Below, piece after piece: positions 17,601 to 26,284 of a DNA stretch of 64,000 nucleotides. This stretch comes from Armatimonadota bacterium (GTDB taxonomy: Bacteria; Armatimonadota; Zipacnadia; Zipacnadales; JABUFB01). The notes under the pieces are model-generated. The model did not search any database. It worked only from the letters and a program-made list of their open reading frames with translations, and was not told the origin of the DNA. A program made the translations under genes and the position numbers. Position 1 is the stretch's first letter. Each line of letters starts with the position of its first letter. Location: the NCBI GenBank assembly GCA_013314775.1, contig JABUFB010000002.1, forward strand, positions 248,576 to 312,575. Reading direction: 5' to 3'.

Positions 17601-19164
17601 GTTTCGCAGCCCCGCCGCCGGCCAGGGGTTCGATGGCAAGGAGTCCGGTTCCGCCTTCTACTGATGCGATGATGCTGTCGATGATGGACTGCTCCGACGG
17701 GCGCCCTGCCAGGATGATGAGGGAGTACTCACCCCGCGACAGGCGCCTGAGAATCCTCTCGGCGTCGAAGGCGACCACCTCGTCGACTTTCCCTGAGCCG
17801 CGGAAAGTGGGGCAGTAGACCAGGTCATAGTCCAGGTCCAGGCGCTGGGCAAGCTCGGCGGCGTCGCGCTGGAACTCACCAATGAAGACCAATGCGCGGA
17901 TTTTCTCTCCAGGCAGCGGCGTGAACAATCGGGCGCAGGGGCTCTGCCAGGGAGAGGTTTCGGTTGCACGCCAATCGGGGGGAACGCATCGGGCGGCTTC
18001 AGTGATTCCGAGAACACCGCGCAGACCGGGGAACATCTGGGCGTAGGCATACTCCACCGTGCCCTCGCGGTTTGCGCGGTATAGACGGAAGGAGAAGATG
18101 CGCCGGGCTCCCTTGTCCACTACGATGCGGCCGATGTACCTGCGGTACTCGCCGGCGGCCTCGATCTTCCAGAATGGATACAAGTCGTCGGGGCGGCCGT
18201 CTTCCATCTCCTGGACCGCCGCGATGCCGATCCGGGCATCCTCGGACGCGCGCACCACGGCCTCGATGGTAAAGATGTCGCCTGCACTTACGGGAATGTT
18301 CAGCGCCTGGGAGGCGATGCCGTAGTCGACGTCGTTACCGATGGCTCGCATGCCGCTGCCGTCGGGGACCTCGAAGACCCGGGAGCCGGCGGAGAGGCTC
18401 CAGCCTTCGGGCTTACCTTCTCCAGCTGTGAAGTCCGGATTGCGGATGAGGCCGTCGGGCATGCGCAGCCCGGAGACCCAACCGCTCTGCGGATTGGTTG
18501 AGAAGAGGAGCCTTCCGAAAAGCGAGGGCACTCCGAACTGCTTGCGGCCCAGTTCCAGAGGGGCCCAGGTGGTCCATTCCGTGGGCTCCTGCGGGCGATG
18601 AACCCGGGCGACGTTGAAGCCCCACTCTGAGCCATTCTGAGGGACCGTCGTGCGCAACTGATCCCACGGCAGGGCCATCTCCACCGTCCAGCCCAGTTGG
18701 GCACGGTCCACCGCTATCCTGACATCCGCGTTGAAACCGGCGCCCTCTTCGTCCTCGTCGAACAGGACGCCAAGGGGGTTTACGATGAAATGAAAGGTCC
18801 GGTCGGTGGTTGGGTCGGGCTGGAGGAACAATTCGACGCAATCCTCCAGCCAGACCTGTCCGTCGCGCTGGGTGACGTTGGCGGTGACGCTCGACGGGTC
18901 GGTCTCCTGGCAGACGACGAGGATGTAGAGCGCATCGCCGTCCCACGCGGCGCGGGCAGTTGTCTGGCGCACAGCACGTTCTGTCCCGGCGCTGCCAAGG
19001 ACCGAGAACCCGCCGGCGGTCATTGCGCTTCGCCAGCAGGGATCATCATGCGAGCCGTCGATTGCAGGTGGCAGGGGCGTTCGGCCGCAGACCAGCTGCT
19101 GGGCCTGGAGCCCCACGCTTCCGAATGCCAGCATCAAAGCGGCGAGCAGCAGATGTCGGGGCAT
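14674..19164 (-). CDS. Giant secreted GH42-like protein with CBM9-like domain
   Basis: 1,496 residues from the ATG at 19164, which has GGAAGG upstream; a GTG at 19173 is the alternative. A signal peptide precedes a CBM9-like domain (~25-215: 'PLPPAIDGSHDDPCWRSA', 'WLEDCVELFLQPDPTTD'). A CBM4/9-like module (~220-385) and a Rossmann-like segment follow. A GH42-like TIM barrel spans ~830-1180 ('GFYGYNMDDETHLHQDG', 'CTCDFCRTGF'), then a beta-galactosidase trimerisation-like domain ('AVIIHSQPSMHVSYA') and a C-terminal beta domain. GH42 enzymes act on beta-galactosides, but this architecture is too divergent to name a substrate. Middle gene of a three-gene leftward operon. Confidence 0.8.
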   Translation of the reverse strand: MPRHLLLAALMLAFGSVGLQAQQLVCGRTPLPPAIDGSHDDPCWRSAMTAGGFSVLGSAGTERAVRQTTARAAWDGDALYILVVCQETDPSSVTANVTQRDGQVWLEDCVELFLQPDPTTDRTFHFIVNPLGVLFDEDEEGAGFNADVRIAVDRAQLGWTVEMALPWDQLRTTVPQNGSEWGFNVARVHRPQEPTEWTTWAPLELGRKQFGVPSLFGRLLFSTNPQSGWVSGLRMPDGLIRNPDFTAGEGKPEGWSLSAGSRVFEVPDGSGMRAIGNDVDYGIASQALNIPVSAGDIFTIEAVVRASEDARIGIAAVQEMEDGRPDDLYPFWKIEAAGEYRRYIGRIVVDKGARRIFSFRLYRANREGTVEYAYAQMFPGLRGVLGITEAARCVPPDWRATETSPWQSPCARLFTPLPGEKIRALVFIGEFQRDAAELAQRLDLDYDLVYCPTFRGSGKVDEVVAFDAERILRRLSRGEYSLIILAGRPSEQSIIDSIIASVEGGTGLLAIEPLAGGGAAKPEVLKTLLDILPAPGKPDLSDAAHILGAVTPQALSASSPTKPAPSWLSSKEHGAGRIARICWPESVTGLTPFTPGLCLYWEYRWAALCKAVLWAAKREPPCRIESVACDDHLRLRMQGRMAAQLSVIWSSPFQTVASDTRSIGPDETAVAVPLPDSVRNAPGPVIALVMIRDGDGNALDVAACLVPTHEPLARLSNLVAPTEAAPGEEFPVSVDCEFTGPGTVCITARITDAWGRIVAADERTIEEPTSCEFSLQIAEPLSVYHRISVEATLPRDPSTIVGRLDRDLFLPAVAETHLDDFALAAGYAAMPVRCPSHLEDAMVAFLRANGIRSCTVNEYMIRRGMSAFGGVSGAGMRNRGTGNRRAPCFSDPAEVEAMARRVSERIAARRSWGFYGYNMDDETHLHQDGSVELCTCDFCRTGFAAWAREQFGTIAAANAEWGTDYASFEDIQVPLLAGMQGADNPARWVDFRLYQERTWANAYAHTHDAVRARIPDARMSFTNPYRYNSLSGTDFALWTPHEELLLRYFHRHVADRNRSWTDAPMVSWFGYHSNAAECGHFVWWFALNGGLIPIWWDPVEPWAYSGKEGFTPWYMLDPLWRPTGRSQAVSAAAQHLQTGLGKALRIAKRPEPEAVIIHSQPSMHVSYAVPALKLGRPTDDGYNAYRASDDAMAAALKRHGFAYEYALPEQLDAARLAGVQLVALPSCVALPDAACDALRAFVNSGGKLIADVMPATFDEHGKPRAVSPIADLFDGARAVLLQAGDSDATTRLTRCIAGLNCAPAVTWQTSTGELPRQTELYRFALGRNQLIGLVRLPEKGAAGEGPVTVHLPEPGYVYDCRTAAYLGHLERITLDIAAGDAVFLAVLSYQPSGLDVQAEVASGRFVVRASIVGAPEAANHVFRISVTPPGAGAPVEWYSRNVAAPDGKASLELPLARNDPAGEWVIEVRDVLTGITKTLRVAVTHDVLKARSGDQP

Positions 19165-19204
19165 TGTTGGCACCTTCCTGTCTCAACTGCAACCGGTCCC
19201 GTGA

Positions 19205-20371
19205 TCAGTCCGCCGCGGCCAACCGGGATTTCAGCCAGGCATAGATGGTGTCGGCGATCTGGTAGTAGCCCTCGGCCGAAGGATGCACGCCGTTGTTCTG
19301 GCGCAGAACTTCCAGCGGGTTGCGGGCATTAGCTGCCTCGCGTGACACAGGGTAGTTGCGGGCGCAGTCCAGGTTCACATGAGCCGGGAGCAGCCAGATG
19401 TTCTGTTCCTCGCGACCGGACAGGCGCTCCATCATGCGTTCCACGACACGGTGCTGGTTGCGGCGGTACTGCCAGCGGGTTTGGCCGCACTTGTAGTTTG
19501 AACCAAAGGCGTCCTGGCTGGCCGCGGGAGGCACCAGGAGCAGGATTCCAATCTGGGTGTCCGGCCCCACACGCTGGAACTCTGCCAGGAGCTTGTCCGC
19601 CCAACCGAACATGGTGTCGATGGTCTGGTCGATGGTTTCATCGGAGGAGTTGAAAGTGTCATTGCAGCCCAGGAGTATGGTGATGAAGTCCGGCGGGACA
19701 CCGTTGTTCACGCGATTACAGTAGTCCTGGAAGTCCAGGGTCGGCGTGCCGTCCACCAGGCGCATGAAAGGGCTTCTCGCGCGGACGTCAGTGCCGTCGG
19801 TCCAGCGGGAGCAGAACGCAGCCCAGGTCCAGCCGCCGTACCCCTCGTGCACGACCTCTTTGGGCAGACTGTCGCGGACGTAGTGCGTGCCCACCAGGCG
19901 CAGCTTCGCATTGCCCTCCGTGCCGAAGAGGTTGAAGAGCTCCAGGGGGTAATACGAGGCATGGGTCAGACTGTCGCCCACGCACATCAGCGTGAACTCC
20001 TTCCCCGCCCCGGCGCCGGCAGGGACCACGTGGACGGTGGTATTGCCCTGGGTGACGATCTGGTTCGCGCCGTCGAGGACTTTGAGGGTGAGGGGGTGAT
20101 CGCCGACTTCGGTCTCCTGTGGGATGACACGCCAGCGGTCTTCATCCTGCCGGCCGATGCGACAGTCGACATCATACAGGAAGTTGCGCCAGTTGGGCGT
20201 GAGAATGACATTGTCGAAATAGAGGGACAACTCCTGCCCCTGAACTGCGTACAGGTCGGGCGGCAGTACGAGGCGGAGAGGATCGGGCTGGGGGAGAGCC
20301 TGTCCGGGCTCCTGGGCAAGCACGGTGGAGCAACTCAGCGCGAGTAACACGAGAACCAGCAGGTTCTGCAT
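19205..20371 (-). CDS. Secreted SGNH/GDSL-family hydrolase
   Basis: 388 residues from the ATG at 20371, with GGAGGT 9 nt upstream; the open frame runs further up but has no better start. A signal peptide (to ~20, LAQ) and an N-terminal beta domain precede the SGNH domain (~130-385). Catalytic block I is 'MCVGDSLTH', block III 'LLGCNDTF', and block V 'NNGVHPSAEGY'. The usual Asp of the DxxH motif is Asn here (NGVH), seen directly in the DNA. SGNH enzymes of this type are often carbohydrate esterases. It is first in an operon with GH42-like and DUF4091 proteins, so deacylating the same polysaccharide is a sensible guess. Confidence 0.8.
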   Translation of the reverse strand: MQNLLVLVLLALSCSTVLAQEPGQALPQPDPLRLVLPPDLYAVQGQELSLYFDNVILTPNWRNFLYDVDCRIGRQDEDRWRVIPQETEVGDHPLTLKVLDGANQIVTQGNTTVHVVPAGAGAGKEFTLMCVGDSLTHASYYPLELFNLFGTEGNAKLRLVGTHYVRDSLPKEVVHEGYGGWTWAAFCSRWTDGTDVRARSPFMRLVDGTPTLDFQDYCNRVNNGVPPDFITILLGCNDTFNSSDETIDQTIDTMFGWADKLLAEFQRVGPDTQIGILLLVPPAASQDAFGSNYKCGQTRWQYRRNQHRVVERMMERLSGREEQNIWLLPAHVNLDCARNYPVSREAANARNPLEVLRQNNGVHPSAEGYYQIADTIYAWLKSRLAAAD

Positions 20372-20456
20372 GTCAGTCAACCTCCGTCGATGGCAGTAGA
20401 TATACCTGCTTTCGCCGTGGTGCCGGAGTTGGCCTCCACGGGAGAATGCGAACAGT

Positions 20457-22031
20457 TCAGGAGGAGGGAGGCTCGAGTCCGAGGTCGACGAGGAGCGAGG
20501 AGAGACGCTGGCTGTCATCTCCTCCAACCAGACTGGGCATGCCAAGCAGGGAGATGCCAACGGGGACGAGGCCTGCGGCGATAGGGCGGCCGTGGGCAAT
20601 GCGGACCAGGAGCACGGCCGAGTCGTCCTGGCCCTCACCATGCGGTGCGAAGACGAAGTTTCCCAGGCTGTAAGACACAACGCAGCCGCCGATGACATCT
20701 ATGGGCTGCAAGCGGTGGGGGTGATGGCCGATGATGATGCCGGCTCCCGCTTCCGCGGCCGCCCGTGCCAGTTCCCGTTGGGCTCGGGTGGGCACGTTGC
20801 TGCGCTCGATTCCCCAATGGAAGCTGACCACGGGCATCTCGCCGCGGCGGACGCTCTTGCTGACGCAGGAGGAAACCACGTCACAGGATGTCTTGAGGCC
20901 GCTGTCCGTGGTGTCAATGATCCAGGTTGCAGGAAGAGACGCTGCAGCGTCTCTGGGGAGGGTCTCCGTGGTCGCGAAGGACAGGAAGCAGAGATGAGTG
21001 CCGGCGACTTCGCGCAGTGCGATACCTGGGGCATCACTGTTGCCGGCAGGCCCGCAGGCGCCGATGCCGGCTGTCGAGAGGGTGCGCAGTGTCTCCGAGA
21101 TGCCGGTATCCGAGTAGTCGAAGACATGATTGTTGGCCAGGGAGGCTACATCGATCCCCAGCCCGCGAAGGGCCGGCAATGCGGTGTCCGGGTCGGCCTT
21201 GAATAGAAACTCGCGCCTGCGGGCAAGGTCGCGGCGGGACTTGAGTGGGGTGCGGTCAGTCGAGTTCGTGATCGGTGTTTCGAGATTGCAGATCGCCACG
21301 TCCGCCCCGGTGAGGAGCGGGACGAGATCGGACTCGGAGATCGTCGATCCGCCACCGTCAAGCCAGGGTGCAGCAGCCGGGTCAAGAGCGATGTCACCCA
21401 CGGCCGCGAGAATGCCGGAAGGTCTCAGTGGTGCAAACCCGTGCCGCGCGAAGGTGCCGGATGTGCCCTGGCGCAACTCGACGCAGGGCAGACTGCCTTC
21501 CCAGTGGGTGCGAAAAGAAGCGGGAGACCGGGTGGGGTTTCTCACTCTGATCTCGGAAGAGATGGGCTCGACGTCAAAGGGCGAACATGTCGCGGGGTGG
21601 TGAACCTCGAGTCCGGCGACTTCGGCTGCCCGGCACGCGAGAGCTCCCACGTGTTCGGCTCCCGCGCCGAAGGCGGCGATGCAGCCCGGCTGGCCGGTGC
21701 CGGGAGCGAGGACGTACTCGCCGGAGCACCACGGTCCGATTGCGGCGGCGAGACAGACCGTGTCGCCGGGGCCTATGGTCAGGCCGTTCAGGCGGTCCAT
21801 AGCGATGGCAAGATTCCGCCGGGCCAGGGGAGACTCCGGGAGCTCCCGGAGCAGGCACCTGACCGGGCTGAGAGCGCACGGATGGCCGGTGCGCAGGTGC
21901 GCCGAGAGGCCGCGAAGGGGAGGCAGCGCGCGTCGCGCCTCCATATCGGACGGACGTAGCACCGTGACGACCAGGATTGCGGTCGCCAGGAGAGGCAGGA
22001 GAACTGGCGGACTGATAGACCGGGCTCTCAT
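20457..22031 (-). CDS. VanW-like domain fused to CapA-type (PGA_cap) metallophosphatase domain
   Basis: 524 residues from the ATG at 22031; a GTG at 22073 would overlap fliS. A hydrophobic N-terminal segment (~9-25) suggests membrane anchoring or export. Residues ~68-195 resemble a VanW domain: 'RRNLAIAMDRLNGLTIGPGD', 'AIGPWCSGEYVLAPG', 'AEVAGLEVHHPATCSPF'. Residues ~205-515 are a CapA/poly-gamma-glutamate-type domain of the calcineurin-like superfamily, with GD, 'CNLETPI', 'SLANNHVFDY', 'FHWGIE', 'GHHPHRLQPI' and 'YSLGNFVF' in the right order. CapA-family proteins act in the cell envelope. It follows fliS by 16 nt on the same strand, so it may be co-transcribed with the filament genes. The substrate is unknown. 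Confidence 0.75.
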   Translation of the reverse strand: MRARSISPPVLLPLLATAILVVTVLRPSDMEARRALPPLRGLSAHLRTGHPCALSPVRCLLRELPESPLARRNLAIAMDRLNGLTIGPGDTVCLAAAIGPWCSGEYVLAPGTGQPGCIAAFGAGAEHVGALACRAAEVAGLEVHHPATCSPFDVEPISSEIRVRNPTRSPASFRTHWEGSLPCVELRQGTSGTFARHGFAPLRPSGILAAVGDIALDPAAAPWLDGGGSTISESDLVPLLTGADVAICNLETPITNSTDRTPLKSRRDLARRREFLFKADPDTALPALRGLGIDVASLANNHVFDYSDTGISETLRTLSTAGIGACGPAGNSDAPGIALREVAGTHLCFLSFATTETLPRDAAASLPATWIIDTTDSGLKTSCDVVSSCVSKSVRRGEMPVVSFHWGIERSNVPTRAQRELARAAAEAGAGIIIGHHPHRLQPIDVIGGCVVSYSLGNFVFAPHGEGQDDSAVLLVRIAHGRPIAAGLVPVGISLLGMPSLVGGDDSQRLSSLLVDLGLEPPSS

Positions 22032-22047
22032 AGGGCTTGGCAGGCTC

Positions 22048-22464
22048 CTATCCGGCCGCCACCTCGGCCTCACGACCAGCTCCGGGTAAATTCCTCAGCG
22101 CCGTGCGCCATGCCCGGCCGAGGTTTTCCGCCAGCTCGGTGACCTCATCCAGGGCAGCAAGGTCATCGCGCACATTGGCTTCGACGAGGCGGTTGTACAT
22201 ATGGTTGTAGGTCGCCCGGAGAGCCGCGACCAAGGCGGGATCGGCAGGTTCGTGCAGGGCGCAGATCAGTTCTGTCAGGATGCGCTGGACGCGGCCAATG
22301 TGCGCCGACTGCTCTTCGAATCGCCGGGCATCCATGGCGGCACGGGCCAGGCGCAGGATGCGCACCATCCCGTCGAACAGGAGCACGAGCGTCTCTTCGG
22401 GACTGGTCGCCTGGGTTTTCACCTGCAGATAGGCGGTCTGTGCCTGGACACTCTGGGCGAGCAC
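22048..22464 (-). CDS. fliS: Flagellar export chaperone FliS
   Basis: 138 residues, GTG start. The N-terminus 'AYLQVKTQATSPEETLVLLF' and 'DGMVRILRLARAAMDARRFE' match the FliS helical bundle. FliS binds the disordered C-terminus of flagellin and keeps it export-competent in the cytoplasm. It lies in the usual order flagellin-fliD-fliS, 51 nt after fliD. The C-terminus is slightly longer than usual, with an Ala/Gly-rich tail. Confidence 0.92.
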   Translation of the reverse strand: MLAQSVQAQTAYLQVKTQATSPEETLVLLFDGMVRILRLARAAMDARRFEEQSAHIGRVQRILTELICALHEPADPALVAALRATYNHMYNRLVEANVRDDLAALDEVTELAENLGRAWRTALRNLPGAGREAEVAAG

Positions 22465-22515
22465 GGTGGGTATCTTCCTCCCTTTGCCGCGTTCAGACAG
22501 GCGCCGGACAAGGCG

Positions 22516-24774
22516 CTACTTTCTGGACTGGGCGTTCTGCAAGGCCTTGATCTGTCCGCTGATGTACTGCTCGAGAATCGAGGCGGAGCTGAGCTTGCTC
22601 TCCATGGTGATGAACTTCTCCCACATGCTGGAGGTGTAGCGCTCGATGCTGTCCTCGATCTTCTCGATCTCCGCATCGACTCCGGCGATGTCTGCCTCCA
22701 CCCCCTGGACACCGCGTGTGAGCATCCCGTCGGTGGCGTCGGTAATCATGCCGATGTACTCGGCGAGGCGGCTGGCAGCCCCGCGGGCGATTACAACAGT
22801 TCCGAGATTACCCGGGGCGCTTGCGGTTATCTTGAGTTCCAAGCCGGACGTGGTCGGATTGCTCTGCAGCGCCCGCAGGTATTGGCCGCGACCGATGCAT
22901 TCCTCTCCGTTGATGGTTCCGGCGACGTCCAGGCCGGCATATGTCGCGGATTCCCCCGCATGCTCGCCGGCAAGATCCGTGCCGCCCACCCCCCGGTCCA
23001 GAGATGACTTGATATTGATGGTGTGGCTCGAACCGTAGGCCTCGTGGGTGATGCGCAACTGGTCGCCGTCAACCGTGGCCTCGTAAGCCAGGCCGTAGGT
23101 CCCGAACCAGACATTGAGATGCTCGCATGCTTCGGTCAGAGACATCCCGGCCGTGAGAGTGATGTTTCGGGTGCCATCAAAGGTGAGTGTCTCGTCGAAG
23201 CAGATGCCTGAAGGGAGGCTTGCGGAAGCAGCGGTGGCGCGGGTTGCGGCCTGGGTGATGGCCACGGCGTAACCGGCTGAGCCGCTGTCGGCGGTCCTGC
23301 CGGACGTCGCGGCCACGCTCACCGCGGAGTGGCTCGCACTTGTGCTGAGGCCGAAGAGCTTGGATACAACGTCGGGGGTCGACTCCAGGGCCGATCGCAG
23401 CTTCGATGCGTTCAAGGACAGCCCGCCTGATGCAGTGCTTGTGATGCCTGCGCTGGACAGCAGGCCCGGCGACCCTCCGGCGAAGGTGACGGCGGAGTTG
23501 ATGGCGTTGTGGAGGCCCTCTTCGAGGCGCAGGATGTTGGCTTCGCCGAAGAGTAGGCCGCCGGTTCCGGCCTCGGAGTCGAATCTCTGGGCTTGGGAGA
23601 TCATGCTCGCGACCCGGTTGTACGAATTGACGAAGCTCTGTACCCGAGTGACGACGGAGTCCAGGTTGAGGCCCACCGTGAGGGTCACGGCCTCGTCGGG
23701 GTCAGCCTGGATGAGTTCCATGCTGACGCCGGTGATAACGTCGTCCAGAGAGTTTGTGGGCCGTGTGATCTCGATGCCGTCGATGGTTACCCGTGCGTCC
23801 AGGGCCGCCTGGCGCTCATCGCCGAAGCTCGCGCTCAAGACGCCCAGAGACTGTAGGACGTTGTTGGCATCCACCAGCGTGGGGGTGCCCTCGCTCCCCG
23901 TGACTTGCAGGCGGAAGACAGTCTTGCCGTCTCGTGCTTCGGAGATCACTTCCGCGGTGACTCCTGAGACCTGGGCGTTGATGCGTCCGGCGACATCTTC
24001 CAGACTGTCCGTTGCGAGATCAATGGTTACAGGGGTCCCGTTGACCTGGATGGTCCCGGCCGGTGCGGTGCTGATGCCGGTTTCCTCGGCGAAGCTAATG
24101 GACGGGTTGGTGAAGGCGCCGGACTGGAAGCCGTCGGGGACAGTGTGTTTCAGACTGGTGGACGAGGACAGGAAACCCAGCTGCCGCAAGATGCCGGTTG
24201 CGTTGGTGTCCACCAGCTGGATTTGGTTCTCGATCCCGCTGACGTTTGCCGTGAGCATTAGGCGGGCGTCGTTCGCGCCCACCTGCAGGACGGTTGCGGT
24301 GACGCCCGCACCGGACTGGTTGATTGCGTCGCACAAGTGGGTGAGTGTGTGGTCAGCTGAGAGGGTGATCTCAGTGCCGTTGATGAGAAACGAGCCCTGG
24401 TGGCCGAGGGCTTGTGACGCCCCAGCGACCGTGCCCGAAGCAATCTTGTGCGCCTGGGCCAGGTCATGGATGACAACCTCGTAGCTCCCCGCAGCGGCGG
24501 TGTCCTGGGCTGACGCAGCGAGCCGGGCAGCGTCAGAGACGGACGCCGAGCGAGGTATGAAAGCGGATGCGTCAGCGAGGTCGCGTGCGGATACCTGGAG
24601 GGCTGCCATGGACGCGCTGATGGACTGGTAGATCGCGAGCTTGTCCTCGAGAACGCCGCGGTGAGTCTGCATGCGCTCGATGGGCTTGCGCTTGATCGCC
24701 GCGAGTTGCTCGATAATGTTGCCGGTGTCCAGGCCGGAGACGAGGCCCTGAATGTAACTGGTTCCCAGCGCCAT
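22516..24774 (-). CDS. fliD: Filament cap protein FliD (HAP2)
   Basis: 752 residues from the ATG at 24774; a GTG at 24783 is possible. 'YIQGLVSGLDTGNIIEQLAA' is the FliD N-terminal signature, with a coiled-coil just after. The C-terminal FliD domain ('SFVNSYNRVASMISQAQRFD', and 'IEKIEDSIERYTSSMWEKF' near the end) is intact. At ~750 residues it is longer than the ~450-500 of enterobacterial FliD because of extra central beta domains, as seen in other lineages. FliD caps the growing filament and folds flagellin subunits. The gene is separated from flagellin by a terminator-like hairpin, so some transcripts may end before it. Confidence 0.92.
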   Translation of the reverse strand: MALGTSYIQGLVSGLDTGNIIEQLAAIKRKPIERMQTHRGVLEDKLAIYQSISASMAALQVSARDLADASAFIPRSASVSDAARLAASAQDTAAAGSYEVVIHDLAQAHKIASGTVAGASQALGHQGSFLINGTEITLSADHTLTHLCDAINQSGAGVTATVLQVGANDARLMLTANVSGIENQIQLVDTNATGILRQLGFLSSSTSLKHTVPDGFQSGAFTNPSISFAEETGISTAPAGTIQVNGTPVTIDLATDSLEDVAGRINAQVSGVTAEVISEARDGKTVFRLQVTGSEGTPTLVDANNVLQSLGVLSASFGDERQAALDARVTIDGIEITRPTNSLDDVITGVSMELIQADPDEAVTLTVGLNLDSVVTRVQSFVNSYNRVASMISQAQRFDSEAGTGGLLFGEANILRLEEGLHNAINSAVTFAGGSPGLLSSAGITSTASGGLSLNASKLRSALESTPDVVSKLFGLSTSASHSAVSVAATSGRTADSGSAGYAVAITQAATRATAASASLPSGICFDETLTFDGTRNITLTAGMSLTEACEHLNVWFGTYGLAYEATVDGDQLRITHEAYGSSHTINIKSSLDRGVGGTDLAGEHAGESATYAGLDVAGTINGEECIGRGQYLRALQSNPTTSGLELKITASAPGNLGTVVIARGAASRLAEYIGMITDATDGMLTRGVQGVEADIAGVDAEIEKIEDSIERYTSSMWEKFITMESKLSSASILEQYISGQIKALQNAQSRK

Positions 24775-24810
24775 GCCGATCACTCACGATATCCGGGATG
24801 GTGTGTCGGC

Positions 24811-24839
24811 GGGCGGGAACCGAAGGCCGGCTCCCGCCC
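24811..24839 (-). terminator. Hairpin after the flagellin gene
   Basis: GGGCGGGA (24811-24818) and TCCCGCCC (24832-24839) form an 8-bp stem with additional CCG/CGG pairing inside the loop. It lies 33 nt past the flagellin stop on the - strand. There is no clear T-tract; it would favour higher flagellin than fliD expression. Confidence 0.55.
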
Positions 24840-24871
24840 GTGCAGTGCGGGACGTGCGATCACACGCGGGT

Positions 24872-26275
24872 CTAGCCGCGGATCAGCGACAGGATGTTCT
24901 GGGGCAGGCTGTTCGCCTGCGCGAGGAAGGACGTGGCTGACTGCACGAGAATCTGCGCGGTGGAGAATTCGGCCATTTCGGCGCCGAAGTCTGTGTCGCG
25001 GATTGCGCTCTCGGATGCGGCAAGATTCTCGCGGGCAACGGCGAGTGACCGGCCCTGGGACTCCAGTTGGTAGGTCTGGAATGCGCCGAGTTCAGCTCGC
25101 ATGACCGAGACCTGATCGATGGCCTCCTCGATGACGGTCAGGGCGGACTGGGCGCCGGCGACGGTGGAGATGTCCACCGCGGCGACGGAGCCGGTGGTTC
25201 CCAGTGCGGAGGCGGCGACGCTGCCGATAGACATGGTGGCGGTCTCGCTGGCGGTGAGGCCGATCTGGAAGGAGACCTGTCCCTGGGTCACGTAGCCGAC
25301 GTCGTTGTGGGTCGTGACGCTGTTGCCGGCCTCGGTCAGGTTGATGACGTTGCCGGCGCTGTCTGTGAGGGACAGCCCCTTGCCGGCGTTCATGGTGCTG
25401 GTGGTTCCGTCGCCCCAGGTCACCGTGGCGACGGCGTCCTGCCCCCAGTCCACGGCGGTGCCGCCGTCGTTGAAGATTGCGGCAGTCTCGACGTAGACGA
25501 TGCCTTTGTCGGAGCCGTAGCTGGTCTGGTTGAGCTCGATGTGATCGGTGTCGAATCGGGCGGTGACACCCGTCCGCGATGATGCTGCGTTGATGTCGTC
25601 GATGACGTCCTGCACCGTGTCTACGCCGGATGCGTATGTGCCGATGGTGACGCCGTTGATGGTGATGGTGCCGCTGGTGACGAGGGTGTCAGTGGCTGCA
25701 GAGTAGTCCTCGGTCTCACTGAGGTCGGCCTGAGCCTTATTCGCCACCTGGGTCACCTGCACATCGGCGTATCCGGCGCCGGCGCTTCTGGTGAGTTGCA
25801 TCGAAGCAATGTTCGTGGTATCGAGCAAGTTGGCGCTGGTGCCCGCGCTGCCGTCGAGAAGGGTAATGCCACCGTACTTGGTATTGGCGGCGATAGCGTT
25901 GATGGTGGTGATGGCCGACTCCACCTGAGACTGCAAAGCGGAGCGGGTGTCGGCGGTGTTGTTGCTGTCCGACGCGGCGTCCAGGGCAAGGTCTTTCATC
26001 TGGCGGAGCAGGTAGTTGACCTCGGAAAGGGCGGCTTCCGCGGTCTTGATGAGATTCACGCCCTCGGTCACATTCTGCTGGACTACGTCCAGACCGGACA
26101 CGTCCGCCCGCAACGACTCGGACAGCACCAGGCCCGCGGGGTCGTCGGATGCGCGGTTGATGCGCAGACCGGAACTGAGTCGCTCCATGGACTGCGCAAC
26201 CCGCTGAGTGTTGATGTCCAGGTTGCGCTGGGCGTTCATCGCCATCGTGTTCTGGTTGATGCGCGTCAGAGACAT
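24872..26275 (-). CDS. fliC: Flagellin
   Basis: 467 residues. The N-terminal D0/D1 helices ('RINQNTMAMNAQRNLDINTQ', 'SMERLSSGLRINRASDDPAG') and the C-terminal D1/D0 ('ESAIRDTDFGAEMAEF', 'LAQANSLPQNILSLIRG') are canonical and flank a variable surface domain of ~240 residues. It is the only flagellin gene in the window. It forms the filament after export by the flagellar type III system, aided by FliS. The 157-nt leader has CsrA-type sites and a strong Shine-Dalgarno (AAGGAGGA, 26285-26292), so translation is probably under FliW-CsrA control. Confidence 0.95.
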   Translation of the reverse strand: MSLTRINQNTMAMNAQRNLDINTQRVAQSMERLSSGLRINRASDDPAGLVLSESLRADVSGLDVVQQNVTEGVNLIKTAEAALSEVNYLLRQMKDLALDAASDSNNTADTRSALQSQVESAITTINAIAANTKYGGITLLDGSAGTSANLLDTTNIASMQLTRSAGAGYADVQVTQVANKAQADLSETEDYSAATDTLVTSGTITINGVTIGTYASGVDTVQDVIDDINAASSRTGVTARFDTDHIELNQTSYGSDKGIVYVETAAIFNDGGTAVDWGQDAVATVTWGDGTTSTMNAGKGLSLTDSAGNVINLTEAGNSVTTHNDVGYVTQGQVSFQIGLTASETATMSIGSVAASALGTTGSVAAVDISTVAGAQSALTVIEEAIDQVSVMRAELGAFQTYQLESQGRSLAVARENLAASESAIRDTDFGAEMAEFSTAQILVQSATSFLAQANSLPQNILSLIRG

Positions 26276-26284
26276 TCTGCAAGG

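Noticed and set aside
20372-20698. N-terminal extension of the SGNH hydrolase frame
   Set aside because: It overlaps the VanW-CapA gene, and the ATG at 20371 has GGAGGT at 9 nt and is followed by a proper signal peptide.
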